DNA of 55,938 nt from an uncultured Oscillospiraceae bacterium (GTDB taxonomy: Bacteria; Bacillota; Clostridia; Oscillospirales; Ruminococcaceae), in the NCBI GenBank assembly GCA_934446455.1, contig CAKSEE010000015.1:1-55938 (forward strand), written 5' to 3'. The translations under genes and the position numbers were made by a program. Positions 7,225 through 14,894 of this stretch are shown in pieces. Position 1 is the first letter of the stretch, and each line of letters begins with the position of its first letter. The notes under the pieces were generated by a model. It was not told where the DNA came from, ran no database searches, and saw only the letters and a program-made list of their open reading frames with translations.

Positions 7225-8877
7225 TTATGCCTGCACCGTCTGCGCACCCTCAAGGCTCTTTATCGCAGCGACTGCGTCCCAGTAAAAGTGCTCCTCGCCT
7301 ATGCGCTCGCGGAAGCCCGCCCTGTCCATCATCTCGCTTACTGCGTCCTGCACGCCGCAGAACGATATCTGCGTGCCCTTTTCACCGAACTCGCGATAAA
7401 GGCGCTCAAGCTCAGCAAGCGACATATCGTCCGCAGTAGGCACGCCGCGCATTGAAAGGATTATCTGCTGCGCGCCGTCAAGTTCGGAGAGGGCGTTCAC
7501 GAGCTTTTCCTGCGTGCCGAAGAAAAGCGGTCCTGAAAGGTATACAACCTTAAATTCCTCATGGTGTACAGACTTTACCCTGCCATTAAGGCGGCTTTCG
7601 TCAATGTCGCTTGTTACAACCTTAAGCTCGCAGCTCTTGACGATAAATACGAGCATTGCGGCGACAACGCCTATCACTATCGCAATGGTAAGGTCGAACA
7701 CGACAGTCGCCGCCATTGTGATAAGGTACTGTAAAATAGAGGACTTGAACTTCTTGCTGAATATGGACTTTATCGAGGCCCACTCGTTCATTCTGAACGC
7801 CGTTACCATAAGTACGCCCGCAAGCGCCGCAAGGGGAATCCTGCTCATAACGCCACCCAGCAGGAACATTGAAAGGATAAGCGTAAGCGAGTGGAACACG
7901 CTTACAAGGCGCGTCTGCCCGCCCGACTTTATTGCAACGGAGGTTCTCGCTATTGCCGCCGTAGCGGGAACTCCGCCGAGAAGCGGGATAACCATGTTGC
8001 CTATGCCCTGCGCGATAAGCTCGCGCTGCGCGTCAAGGTGTTCGCCCTTCATCTTGCCTGCCGAAGCGCCGCAAAGCAGGCTCTCTATCATACCGAGCGC
8101 CGCAATGGATATTGCAGGAACGATAAGATGCGTGATATTCGCCATGTCAAAGCCGTTTTTGATTATGCTGCCGTCCGTTACAAGGCTGCGGGGGATAGCG
8201 CCTACTTCGGCTACCGTGCCCTCCTCAAAGAAAACAAGGTTTACAATGAGCGCCACAATTATTCCCACAAGCGAGGAAGGAACGACTGCGTTCCACTTTT
8301 TCGGATAAACAACCATTATAAGTATAACAAGCGCGCCGAACATCACCGCCCACCAGTTGGGAACAAAGCTGCCCTCGCCGTTAAAATAGGAGGCAATCTT
8401 CTCTATCTGGTCAGACCCGACGGACTTTGTGCCGAAGAAGTTGTCTATCTGCCCGAGCGCAATTATAATCGCAATGCCCGAGGTGAATCCCGTGATAACA
8501 GGCGCGGGGAGGTAGCTTACAAGCTTTCCGACCCTGCAAAGCGCCGCAATTATAAGTATCGCGCCCGAGATAAAGCCCGCCGTAAGTACGCCCGAAATGC
8601 CGTACTGCGCCGAAACTGACAGAAGAATCGCCGCCATGGCGCCCGTGGGTCCCGATATCTGGTACGAAGCGCCCGAGAGCACGTCTATTATAATACCCGC
8701 GGCAATCGCCGTAATAAGTCCCGAGGCGGCGTCCGCGCCCGAGCTTACGCCGAAAGCGAGCGCCAGCGGCAGCGCAACCGCCGCCACGGTAAGTCCCGCC
8801 ATCGCGTCCTGCGAAAGCTTCTTTGCATTGTAGCCCTTGAATTCCGCCTTAAGGTCGGCGGCATACTTCTTAAACAT
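7225..8877 (-). CDS. SulP-family inorganic anion transporter with STAS domain
   Basis: An integral membrane anion transporter of 550 residues, a normal SulP length. The N-terminal two thirds contain many hydrophobic segments and the conserved SulP stretch (AMAGLTVAAVALPLALAFGV, later SGPTGAMAAILL). The last 120 residues form a cytoplasmic STAS domain (LSGPLFFGTQEKLVNAL, then ILSMRGVPTADDMSLAELE). By family it moves sulfate, bicarbonate or another anion by symport or exchange; substrate cannot be told from sequence. The ATG at 8877 has AAAAGGAG upstream. It is monocistronic, with its own consensus promoter and a terminator-like hairpin in its leader. Confidence 0.92.
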   Translation of the reverse strand: MFKKYAADLKAEFKGYNAKKLSQDAMAGLTVAAVALPLALAFGVSSGADAASGLITAIAAGIIIDVLSGASYQISGPTGAMAAILLSVSAQYGISGVLTAGFISGAILIIAALCRVGKLVSYLPAPVITGFTSGIAIIIALGQIDNFFGTKSVGSDQIEKIASYFNGEGSFVPNWWAVMFGALVILIMVVYPKKWNAVVPSSLVGIIVALIVNLVFFEEGTVAEVGAIPRSLVTDGSIIKNGFDMANITHLIVPAISIAALGMIESLLCGASAGKMKGEHLDAQRELIAQGIGNMVIPLLGGVPATAAIARTSVAIKSGGQTRLVSVFHSLTLILSMFLLGGVMSRIPLAALAGVLMVTAFRMNEWASIKSIFSKKFKSSILQYLITMAATVVFDLTIAIVIGVVAAMLVFIVKSCELKVVTSDIDESRLNGRVKSVHHEEFKVVYLSGPLFFGTQEKLVNALSELDGAQQIILSMRGVPTADDMSLAELERLYREFGEKGTQISFCGVQDAVSEMMDRAGFRERIGEEHFYWDAVAAIKSLEGAQTVQA

Positions 8878-8912
8878 TCCGTTCTCCTTTTTTTACAGAG
8901 GGTTTTGCACGC

Positions 8913-8932
8913 AAAAAAAGGCGCGCCGCGCC
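8913..8932 (-). promoter_or_regulatory. Terminator-like hairpin in the SulP 5' leader
   Basis: On the minus strand the GC-only palindrome GGCGCGGCGCGCC (8932-8920) is followed by seven T residues (8919-8913), between the promoter and the ribosome-binding site. GAGGG just before it can instead pair with CCCTC (about 8903-8899) downstream, so alternative folds exist. This may be an attenuator; no known riboswitch is recognised. Confidence 0.5.
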
Positions 8933-8974
8933 CTCCGTGATATCTGACCGCACATTAGTCAACAAAACAATATT

Positions 8975-9003
8975 ATTATAGAACTTTGCAGCTTCTCTGT
9001 CAA
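8975..9003 (-). promoter_or_regulatory. Sigma-A promoter of the SulP gene
   Basis: On the minus strand TTGACA (9003-8998), 17-base spacer and TATAAT (8980-8975), a perfect consensus match about 100 bases upstream of the start codon. Confidence 0.9.
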
Positions 9004-9099
9004 TCATGAGAGTTTACAAATTTATTCGACAAAATGCTGCTTTTTGGGTAAGAGCGCACATAATACGCGGGCCTTTATATTACGCAACACCTGTTACCC

Positions 9100-9129
9100 T
9101 TGACATCACAGGGTAAAGTGTAGTATAAT
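9100..9129 (+). promoter_or_regulatory. Sigma-A promoter of the two-component system
   Basis: TTGACA (9100-9105), 18-base spacer, TATAAT (9124-9129), then a GGGGG ribosome-binding site before the ATG at 9154. Confidence 0.85.
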
Positions 9130-9153
9130 TCTATACAAAAAGGGGGATTTGCG

Positions 9154-9828
9154 ATGTACAGGATATTTATTGCGGAGGACGACGAGGTGATAGCCCGCGA
9201 GGTAAAGGAAGGGCTGGGCTCGTGGGAGTACGAGGCGCGCTGCGCGCAGAACTTCCGCAGGGTGGCGCAGGAGATAGAGGAGTTTGCGCCGCACCTTATT
9301 CTTCTTGATATAACGCTGCCGTTTTATAATGGGTTCTACTGGTGCGGCGAGATACGCAGGAAGAGCAGCGTGCCTATAATCTTCATCTCCTCCGCCTCGG
9401 ACAATATGAACATAGTTATGGCAATGAATATGGGCGGCGACGACTTTATCGCAAAGCCCTTTGATATGTCGGTGCTTACCGCAAAGGTTCACGCGCTGCT
9501 GCGCAGAAGCTACGATTTTGCAAAGCAGGCGGGGACGATTGAGTGCGGCGGCGCGCGACTCAGCACCGCGGACGCCGCGCTGTTTGTGGGGGACGAGCGC
9601 GTGGAACTTACCAAAAACGAATACCGCATAATGCTTACGCTGCTTGAAAACAAGGGCAGGGTGGTAAGCCGCGAAAAGCTCATGAACAGGCTTTGGGAAA
9701 CCGACAGCTTTATCGACGAAAACACGCTTACCGTAAATATTGCGCGGCTGCGCAGAAAACTTGCGGCAGCAGGCCTTGAGGACTACATTTCAACGCGCGT
9801 TGGCATGGGGTATATCGTAGAGGACTGA
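9154..9828 (+). CDS. OmpR-family response regulator (BceR-like)
   Basis: A 224-residue response regulator. The receiver domain has acidic residues at 8-10 (EDD), the phosphoacceptor Asp52 in LILLDITLP and Lys101 in IAKPFD. The C-terminal winged-helix DNA-binding domain ends with the OmpR-type region YRIMLTLLENKGRVVSREKL and VNIARLRRKL. It is followed 16 bases later by an intramembrane-type kinase and then a BceAB-like transporter, the standard arrangement of antimicrobial-peptide sensing modules in Firmicutes. By that analogy it activates the transporter promoter near 10858, where tandem GTAAGA repeats lie. The inducing compound is not indicated. Confidence 0.93.
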   Translation: MYRIFIAEDDEVIAREVKEGLGSWEYEARCAQNFRRVAQEIEEFAPHLILLDITLPFYNGFYWCGEIRRKSSVPIIFISSASDNMNIVMAMNMGGDDFIAKPFDMSVLTAKVHALLRRSYDFAKQAGTIECGGARLSTADAALFVGDERVELTKNEYRIMLTLLENKGRVVSREKLMNRLWETDSFIDENTLTVNIARLRRKLAAAGLEDYISTRVGMGYIVED

Positions 9829-9844
9829 ATCGACGGAGGGGGCT

Positions 9845-10819
9845 ATGTCATACATAAAGTCACGGCTGCGCACGGCGGCGGCTTTTGCCGTTATGGCGGG
9901 AATAAGCGCAGCGGTAGCAGCGCTGAGCGGCGTTTCCGCGTTTGTAATACTTTATTCGTGCGCGATCTGCGCCGCTGTTCTGGCGGCGTTTACGGTTGCG
10001 GATTACCTGCGCTTCAGAAAGAAGCGTACAGCGCTTGAACATCTTAAAGCGGAAATAGCCGAATCGCTTGACAACCTGCCCGCGCCCGATAACGACATAG
10101 AGCGCGGCTATGCCGAGCTCTGCGCGCTTGTATTTGAGAAACTGACCGAGCTTCGCGCGCAGGACGAGCGCCGCATGAGCGGCATGAGCGACTATTACAC
10201 CATGTGGGCGCATCAGATAAAAACGCCCATAGCGGCAATGCGGCTTCTGCTTGACGGACGGGACACCCCGCAGAGCCGCGAGCTTTCCGAGGAGCTGCTG
10301 CGAATAGAGCAGTACACGCAGATGGTGCTGTGCTATATCCGGCTTGAAAGCCCGCAAAGCGATCTTGTTATACGCCCGTGCAGCCTTGACGGCATGATAA
10401 AACGCGCGGTAAGGCGGTTTTCCTCACAGTTCATTCGCAAGAGGCTGACGCTCGCCTACGAGCCTGTGGATGTGCAGGTACTCACTGACGAAAAGTGGTT
10501 CGTATTCGTGCTAGAGCAGCTGCTTTCCAATGCCGTAAAGTACACCCGCGAGGGCGGCGTTACCATAACCGCGGACGACCACGCCCTTTGTATAGCAGAT
10601 ACGGGCATAGGCATAGCGCCCGAGGACCTGCCGCGAATATTCGACAAGGGGTATACCGGCTGCAACGGCAGAGCTGACATGAGAGCAAGCGGTATAGGGC
10701 TGTACCTTTGCAGGAGAATATGTGCGTCGCTCGGAATGACGATTTCAATAGATAGCGGCTGCGACGGCACAGCGGTAAAGCTCGGACTTGACCGTCCCGA
10801 GGTCGATTTCAGGGACTGA
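9845..10819 (+). CDS. Intramembrane-sensing histidine kinase (BceS-like)
   Basis: A 324-residue sensor kinase with two closely spaced transmembrane helices (about residues 11-55) and almost no extracellular loop, the hallmark of intramembrane-sensing kinases that take their signal from a BceAB-type transporter. The dimerisation box WAHQIKTPIAAMRL carries the phosphoacceptor His123. The ATPase domain has the N box (LLSNAVKYTREGG), the G1 box (IADTGIGIAPEDLPRIFDKGYTG) and a G2-like region (SGIGLYLCRRI). The ATG at 9845 is preceded by GGAGGGGG. It is the cognate partner of the preceding response regulator. Confidence 0.93.
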   Translation: MSYIKSRLRTAAAFAVMAGISAAVAALSGVSAFVILYSCAICAAVLAAFTVADYLRFRKKRTALEHLKAEIAESLDNLPAPDNDIERGYAELCALVFEKLTELRAQDERRMSGMSDYYTMWAHQIKTPIAAMRLLLDGRDTPQSRELSEELLRIEQYTQMVLCYIRLESPQSDLVIRPCSLDGMIKRAVRRFSSQFIRKRLTLAYEPVDVQVLTDEKWFVFVLEQLLSNAVKYTREGGVTITADDHALCIADTGIGIAPEDLPRIFDKGYTGCNGRADMRASGIGLYLCRRICASLGMTISIDSGCDGTAVKLGLDRPEVDFRD

Positions 10820-10831
10820 TATTACATAAAC

Positions 10832-10886
10832 GTAAGATGATTGTAAGAGAAAATCTATGGAAAAATACGCCGCAGTCTGCTACAAT
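10832..10886 (+). promoter_or_regulatory. Regulated promoter of the BceAB-like transporter with tandem operator
   Basis: TGGAAA (10858-10863), 17-base spacer and TACAAT (10881-10886) form a promoter with a poor -35. Immediately upstream GTAAGA occurs at 10832-10837 and 10843-10848, an 11-bp period that puts both on the same helix face, as expected for an OmpR-type dimer. The response regulator encoded upstream is the obvious candidate activator. Confidence 0.6.
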
Positions 10887-10893
10887 ATATTAA

Positions 10894-10970
10894 GACAGAC
10901 GGGCGGCGGAAATCCCTCAATTGCCGCACACGCAACAGCATACCTCCAACCACGCGCCGCCCCGCCTGTC
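10894..10970 (+). other. Long stem in the transporter 5' leader
   Basis: Bases 10894-10908 (GACAGACGGGCGGCG) pair with 10955-10970 in a stem of about 14 base pairs with one mismatch and one bulged base, enclosing about 46 nt. It ends just before the AAGGAAGGG ribosome-binding site. It has no T-run, so it is not a simple terminator; a role in RNA stability or translation control is possible. Confidence 0.5.
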
Positions 10971-10987
10971 AGAAAGGAAGGGACAAT

Positions 10988-11752
10988 ATGCCTGTTCTGG
11001 AGATATCAGACCTTAAAAAGACATACACCGCACGCATAGGCGCGGCAAGGGTAGAGGCGCTGCGAAGCGTATCGTTCACCGCGGAAAGCGGCGAGTTCAT
11101 TGCAATAATGGGCGAGAGCGGCTCGGGAAAATCCACGCTGCTTAATATACTTGCAGCGTTCGACAGACCCACGGGCGGCACGGTAGTGCTTGACGGAAAG
11201 AACCTCTCGAAGATAAAGGAGTCTGCGCTTGCGGACTTCCGCCGCGACAATCTCGGCTTTGTGTTTCAGGAGTTCAACCTGCTGGACACGTTCACCGTGC
11301 GCGACAATATCCTGCTGCCGCTTGTGCTTGCAGGTATGAAGTACTCGGAAATGACCCCCAAACTTAACGACGTTACAGAGCCGCTCGGGCTGAAGCCGCT
11401 GCTTGACAAGTACCCCTACGAGCTTTCGGGCGGACAGAAGCAGCGCACGGCGGTTGCGCGGGCGCTTATCACGCAGCCAAAGCTGCTGCTTGCAGACGAG
11501 CCCACGGGCGCGCTCGACAGCAAGAGTTCGGACGAGCTGCTGCGGCTCTTTGCGGATATAAACTCGCGCGGACAGACCATTCTCATGGTAACTCATTCCG
11601 CAAAGGCTGCGAGCCGCGCAGGGCGTGTGCTGTTCATTAAGGACGGTATGGTGTTCCACCAGCTTTACCGCGGCGACTGCGACGACAGCGAGTTTTACCG
11701 CAGGATAACCGACGCGCTCACCCTGCTTTCTGCGGAAGGCGGTGCGAAATGA
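10988..11752 (+). CDS. ABC transporter ATP-binding protein (BceA-like)
   Basis: A 254-residue ATPase of the MacB/LolD/BceA type. Walker A GESGSGKST is at residues 42-50, the Q-loop at VFQEFNLLD, the signature at LSGGQKQRTAVARAL, Walker B at LLLADEPTGALDS and the switch His at MVTHS. It powers the FtsX-type permease encoded next, overlapping it by four bases (ATGA). Together with the upstream two-component system it forms a module that by family confers resistance to cell-wall-active peptides, probably by freeing lipid II cycle intermediates. The specific compound is unknown. Confidence 0.93.
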   Translation: MPVLEISDLKKTYTARIGAARVEALRSVSFTAESGEFIAIMGESGSGKSTLLNILAAFDRPTGGTVVLDGKNLSKIKESALADFRRDNLGFVFQEFNLLDTFTVRDNILLPLVLAGMKYSEMTPKLNDVTEPLGLKPLLDKYPYELSGGQKQRTAVARALITQPKLLLADEPTGALDSKSSDELLRLFADINSRGQTILMVTHSAKAASRAGRVLFIKDGMVFHQLYRGDCDDSEFYRRITDALTLLSAEGGAK

Positions 11753-13752
11753 GGCTCTATTCAAGGCTTGCCGCAGGAGGCATACGCCGCAACGCAAAGC
11801 TGTATGCGCCGTATATTCTGACGTGCGCGCTTATGGCGATGATATTTTACATTGTAAGTTTCCTGTCGCAGAACCCGTTTATCGACGGCATGAGGGGCGG
11901 CGGATATCTCAGAGTAATGCTTATCATGGGCGTTATCATCATGGGCGTTTTTTCGGCGATATTCCTGTTCTACACCAACTCCTTCCTTGTAAAGCAAAGG
12001 AAGAAGGAGTTCGGACTGTACAATGTGCTGGGACTTGGAAAGCGCAACATCGTGCGCGTTATGGCGCTTGAAACGGTGTTTGTCGGCGCAGGCTCGACAG
12101 CGCTCGGCATTGCGGGCGGCATACTCTTTTCAAAGCTGGCTGAACTTCTCGCGGTGCGGATAATTCACGGTGAGGCGACATATTCATTTTATATATGCCC
12201 CTTTTCGGTTATCGGCACGTGCGTTGTGTTTGCGGTAATATTCCTGCTTATACTGTTAAACGTCATTCGGCAGGTCATTTTCTCAAAGCCCGTGGAGCTT
12301 CTCCACGCGGAAAGCGCAGGTGAAAAACCGCCCCGCGCGAACTGGTTTATAGCGGTTCTCGGCGCGGTTATGCTGGGAACGGCATATTACATGGCGGTTA
12401 CGATCAAACAGCCTGCTGCAGCCATCACGGCGTTCTTTTTCGCGGTGCTGCTGGTTATCGGCGCAACATACCTGCTGTTCATCGCAGGGTCTGTTGTAAT
12501 GTGCAGGGTTCTGCAAAAGAACAAGGGCTACTATTACCGTACTAAGCACTTTATCTCGGTTTCGCAGATGGCGTACCGCATGAGGCGCAACGGCGCGGGA
12601 CTTGCTTCCATATGTATACTCTGCACAATGGTGCTGGTAACGCTCTCCACAACGATCTGCCTGTACTCAAGCGAGGAGAAACTCGTGTATTCGCGTTATC
12701 CGCGCGAGGTCATGGCGTATCCCACAAACGGCGACGCACATGACAAGGAGCGCATGCTGTCGATAATAAGTGAAGTCGCCGCCGAAAACGGCGTTACCCC
12801 GTACAACGTGCTTGATTATACCTATTCCGTATGCTCATGCTTTCTTGACGGAAGCACGTTTTACGTGCAGTCCGACGCGTATACGGGCGGCAAGGTAGTC
12901 ACAGGCGATGTGCGCGACGTGTTCCTTATACCGCAGCAGGATATCGAAAAGACGTTCGGCACGAATCTTTCGCTTTCGGACGGGGAGGCCGCCATCTACA
13001 CAAAGGGTGCGGCATACAAACCCGATGAGCTTACAATATACGGCGTGGGAAGTTTCACGATAAAGCAAAGGCTGCCGCAGCTTGATATTATCGGCTCTGA
13101 CGCTGCAAGCATAAGCAACTCTGTGTATGTTATCGTAAGCGACATGAGCATTCTGGAGCGCGCCGCGCAGTACAACAGCGAATCCGGCTACTATAAAACG
13201 GGCGTGCGCACCTACTACGGCTTTGACACGGGACTTACCGGCGAGGCAGCCGAAAAGTTCTGCGACGACATTATAATAAGGGCGTCCGGGGAAGTGGAAT
13301 CCTATTCCATAATGCTGCGCGAAATAGAATTTCTTGACTTCCTCGGGCTGTACGGCGGGCTGTTCTTCCTCGGGATAGTTTTCGGCGGAGTGTTCATTCT
13401 AGCTGCGGTGCTTATCATGTACTACAAGCAGATAAGCGAAGGCTACGACGACAGGGCGCGCTTCGACATACTGAAAAAAGTCGGCATGAACGACCGCGAT
13501 ATCAGGCGCGCGGTAAATTCGCAGGTGCTTACGGTGTTCTTTGCACCGCTTATCGCAGCGGGAGTGCATATGTGCTTTGCTTTCCCCATGCTTACAAGGC
13601 TTATGGGAATGTTCAGCCTTTACGACACGGCATTTATGGCAGGCATTACGCTCGCTTGCTTCGGGGTGTTTGCGGCGCTTTACGTTGCGGTTTACGCCAT
13701 TACGTCGCGCAGCTATTATACGATTGTAAGTGGTAAGAAAAATGAAACATAA
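11749..13752 (+). CDS. FtsX-type ABC permease (BceB-like)
   Basis: A 667-residue membrane protein with the BceB layout: one N-terminal helix, three helices near residues 55-180, further helices around 200-300, a large extracytoplasmic domain of roughly 200 residues (about 320-520), and three C-terminal helices of the FtsX fold (about 530-660). The extracytoplasmic domain is the part that in characterised Bce systems contributes to ligand recognition and signalling to the kinase. The ATG overlaps the stop of the ATPase gene, so expression is coupled. A 48-codon membrane ORF starts inside its last codons. Confidence 0.92.
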   Translation: MRLYSRLAAGGIRRNAKLYAPYILTCALMAMIFYIVSFLSQNPFIDGMRGGGYLRVMLIMGVIIMGVFSAIFLFYTNSFLVKQRKKEFGLYNVLGLGKRNIVRVMALETVFVGAGSTALGIAGGILFSKLAELLAVRIIHGEATYSFYICPFSVIGTCVVFAVIFLLILLNVIRQVIFSKPVELLHAESAGEKPPRANWFIAVLGAVMLGTAYYMAVTIKQPAAAITAFFFAVLLVIGATYLLFIAGSVVMCRVLQKNKGYYYRTKHFISVSQMAYRMRRNGAGLASICILCTMVLVTLSTTICLYSSEEKLVYSRYPREVMAYPTNGDAHDKERMLSIISEVAAENGVTPYNVLDYTYSVCSCFLDGSTFYVQSDAYTGGKVVTGDVRDVFLIPQQDIEKTFGTNLSLSDGEAAIYTKGAAYKPDELTIYGVGSFTIKQRLPQLDIIGSDAASISNSVYVIVSDMSILERAAQYNSESGYYKTGVRTYYGFDTGLTGEAAEKFCDDIIIRASGEVESYSIMLREIEFLDFLGLYGGLFFLGIVFGGVFILAAVLIMYYKQISEGYDDRARFDILKKVGMNDRDIRRAVNSQVLTVFFAPLIAAGVHMCFAFPMLTRLMGMFSLYDTAFMAGITLACFGVFAALYVAVYAITSRSYYTIVSGKKNET

Positions 13753-13888
13753 ACACAAACCCTTAGGCGTGATATGCCTTGTGCTGCTGGGCATACTCGC
13801 GCTGCCCGCGGCGGTGTTCGCAGGGCTGTTCTGGGCGGCATATACGTTAATGGACAAGGCTCTGACAAAAGCAGAGCCGCAGAAATGA
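13742..13888 (+). CDS. Small single-pass membrane protein (48 aa) in the Bce-like operon
   Basis: An ORF starting at 13742 overlaps the last 11 bases of the permease gene and ends 14 bases before the next gene. It encodes a basic N-terminus (MKHKHK), one hydrophobic segment (about residues 9-35, LVLLGILALPAAVFAGLFW) and a polar tail ending KAEPQK. No strong Shine-Dalgarno is visible, so translation may depend on coupling to the permease. Tight spacing on both sides and the clean helix profile argue that it is real. No family is recognised; an accessory subunit of the transporter or of the transglycosylase is a reasonable guess, not a demonstrated role. Confidence 0.6.
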   Translation: MKHKHKPLGVICLVLLGILALPAAVFAGLFWAAYTLMDKALTKAEPQK

Positions 13889-13902
13889 CAGGGAGGTCGG
13901 CT

Positions 13903-14595
13903 ATGGGAACGGCTGTGGCAGGCAGGCGGCACAGGCTTCGCTCGGCGCTTTTTGTGCTGTTTGCCGTGGTTATATCTCTGGCAGCGACGCTCGGGGTGTT
14001 CGTGCTGGGCTGTTGGGAGCTTCACAGAACTGCCGTGACCGAGCTTACGCCCACGGCGCTTTACGCGCAGGTTTCGCAGCAGGAGGACTTTGTGGAGTTC
14101 AGCGAGCTTCCCGCATTTTATGTGAACGCTGTGACAGCCATAGAGGACAGGAACTTCTTTACGCACGGCGGGGTAGAGGTAAGCTCGCTTGCACGAGCGC
14201 TTCTGCACAACATAAAAGCGGGCAGTTTTGCGGAGGGCGGCAGCACGATAACCATGCAGACCGCAAAAAACCTCTACTATACGCAGGAAAAGAGCATTAC
14301 GCGAAAGGTGACTGAGATATTCACCGCCTTTGACCTTGAACGCGAGCTTTCCAAGGAGCAGATATTCGCGCTTTATGTGAACACAATATACTTCGGCTGC
14401 GGATATTACGGCATAGGAACGGCTTCACAGGGCTATTACGGCGTTACGCCCGCACAGCTTACAGACGAGCAGTGCGCAGTGCTTGCGGGCGTGCCGAAGT
14501 CCCCGAACGCCTTTTCTCCCGCAAATCACCCCGACGCTGCCGAGGAACGCGCGCAAAAGGTGCTTGCGGCAATGGACGATTGCGGGTACATATAA
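13903..14595 (+). CDS. Monofunctional peptidoglycan glycosyltransferase (GT51)
   Basis: A 230-residue, membrane-anchored transglycosylase that polymerises lipid II into glycan strands. One N-terminal transmembrane helix (about residues 14-36) is followed by a complete GT51 domain: the catalytic Glu81 in AIEDRNFFTHGGV, the donor-site motif EGGSTITMQTAKNL, and ERELSKEQIFALYVNTIYFG with YYGIGTASQGYY. There is no penicillin-binding transpeptidase domain, so it is of the MtgA/SgtB type. The ATG at 13903 follows GGGAGG; a longer upstream frame overlaps the 48-aa ORF and is unlikely. Its place at the end of a Bce-like operon suggests that cell-wall polymerisation is raised together with peptide resistance. 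Confidence 0.9.
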   Translation: MGTAVAGRRHRLRSALFVLFAVVISLAATLGVFVLGCWELHRTAVTELTPTALYAQVSQQEDFVEFSELPAFYVNAVTAIEDRNFFTHGGVEVSSLARALLHNIKAGSFAEGGSTITMQTAKNLYYTQEKSITRKVTEIFTAFDLERELSKEQIFALYVNTIYFGCGYYGIGTASQGYYGVTPAQLTDEQCAVLAGVPKSPNAFSPANHPDAAEERAQKVLAAMDDCGYI

Positions 14596-14602
14596 CGATA
14601 AG

Positions 14603-14631
14603 GCTGCGCTGACTTGTTCTGCGCAGCTTTT
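14603..14631 (+). terminator. Terminator of the Bce-like/transglycosylase operon
   Basis: GCTGCGC (14603-14609) pairs with GCGCAGC (14621-14627), followed by TTTT, seven bases after the transglycosylase stop. Confidence 0.8.
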
Positions 14632-14663
14632 CGGCTTTGTTATGAAAAAATATCCGTGAGAAC

Positions 14664-14719
14664 TTGACAATTCGGGCGTTTGGTGGTATAATAATAAACG
14701 CACGGCGTTTATTATTATA
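14664..14719 (+). promoter_or_regulatory. aspS promoter 1 with inverted repeat covering the -10 box
   Basis: TTGACA (14664-14669), 17-base spacer and TATAAT (14687-14692) match consensus. The -10 box is the beginning of a perfect 14-bp inverted repeat, 14687-14700 against 14706-14719, with a 5-base centre. This could be an operator, or a hairpin at the 5' end of the transcript. Confidence 0.8.
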
Positions 14720-14800
14720 CATCAAAAGTCCCCGCACATACGCAAATCAAAGATTTGCTCCGTGCGTATCGGACAATTATATCATAATGCTTCGCTTATA

Positions 14801-14809
14801 TGGTATAAT
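14801..14809 (+). promoter_or_regulatory. Possible second aspS promoter (extended -10)
   Basis: TGGTATAAT is an extended -10 element without a good -35. Between it and promoter 1 lies a segment (about 14730-14776) with nested complementarity, including GCAAATC-AAA-GATTTGC. Confidence 0.45.
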
Positions 14810-14894
14810 AAATTGTTAAATAAAACCCTGCGACAGGAAACCGATAATTCAGGGCATAATATAATCAATCGTGATTGAAAGGATTGGATACAAA

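Noticed and set aside
14596..14894. Asp-codon leader peptide or T-box in front of aspS
   Set aside because: No run of Asp codons behind a ribosome-binding site and no T-box core could be found.
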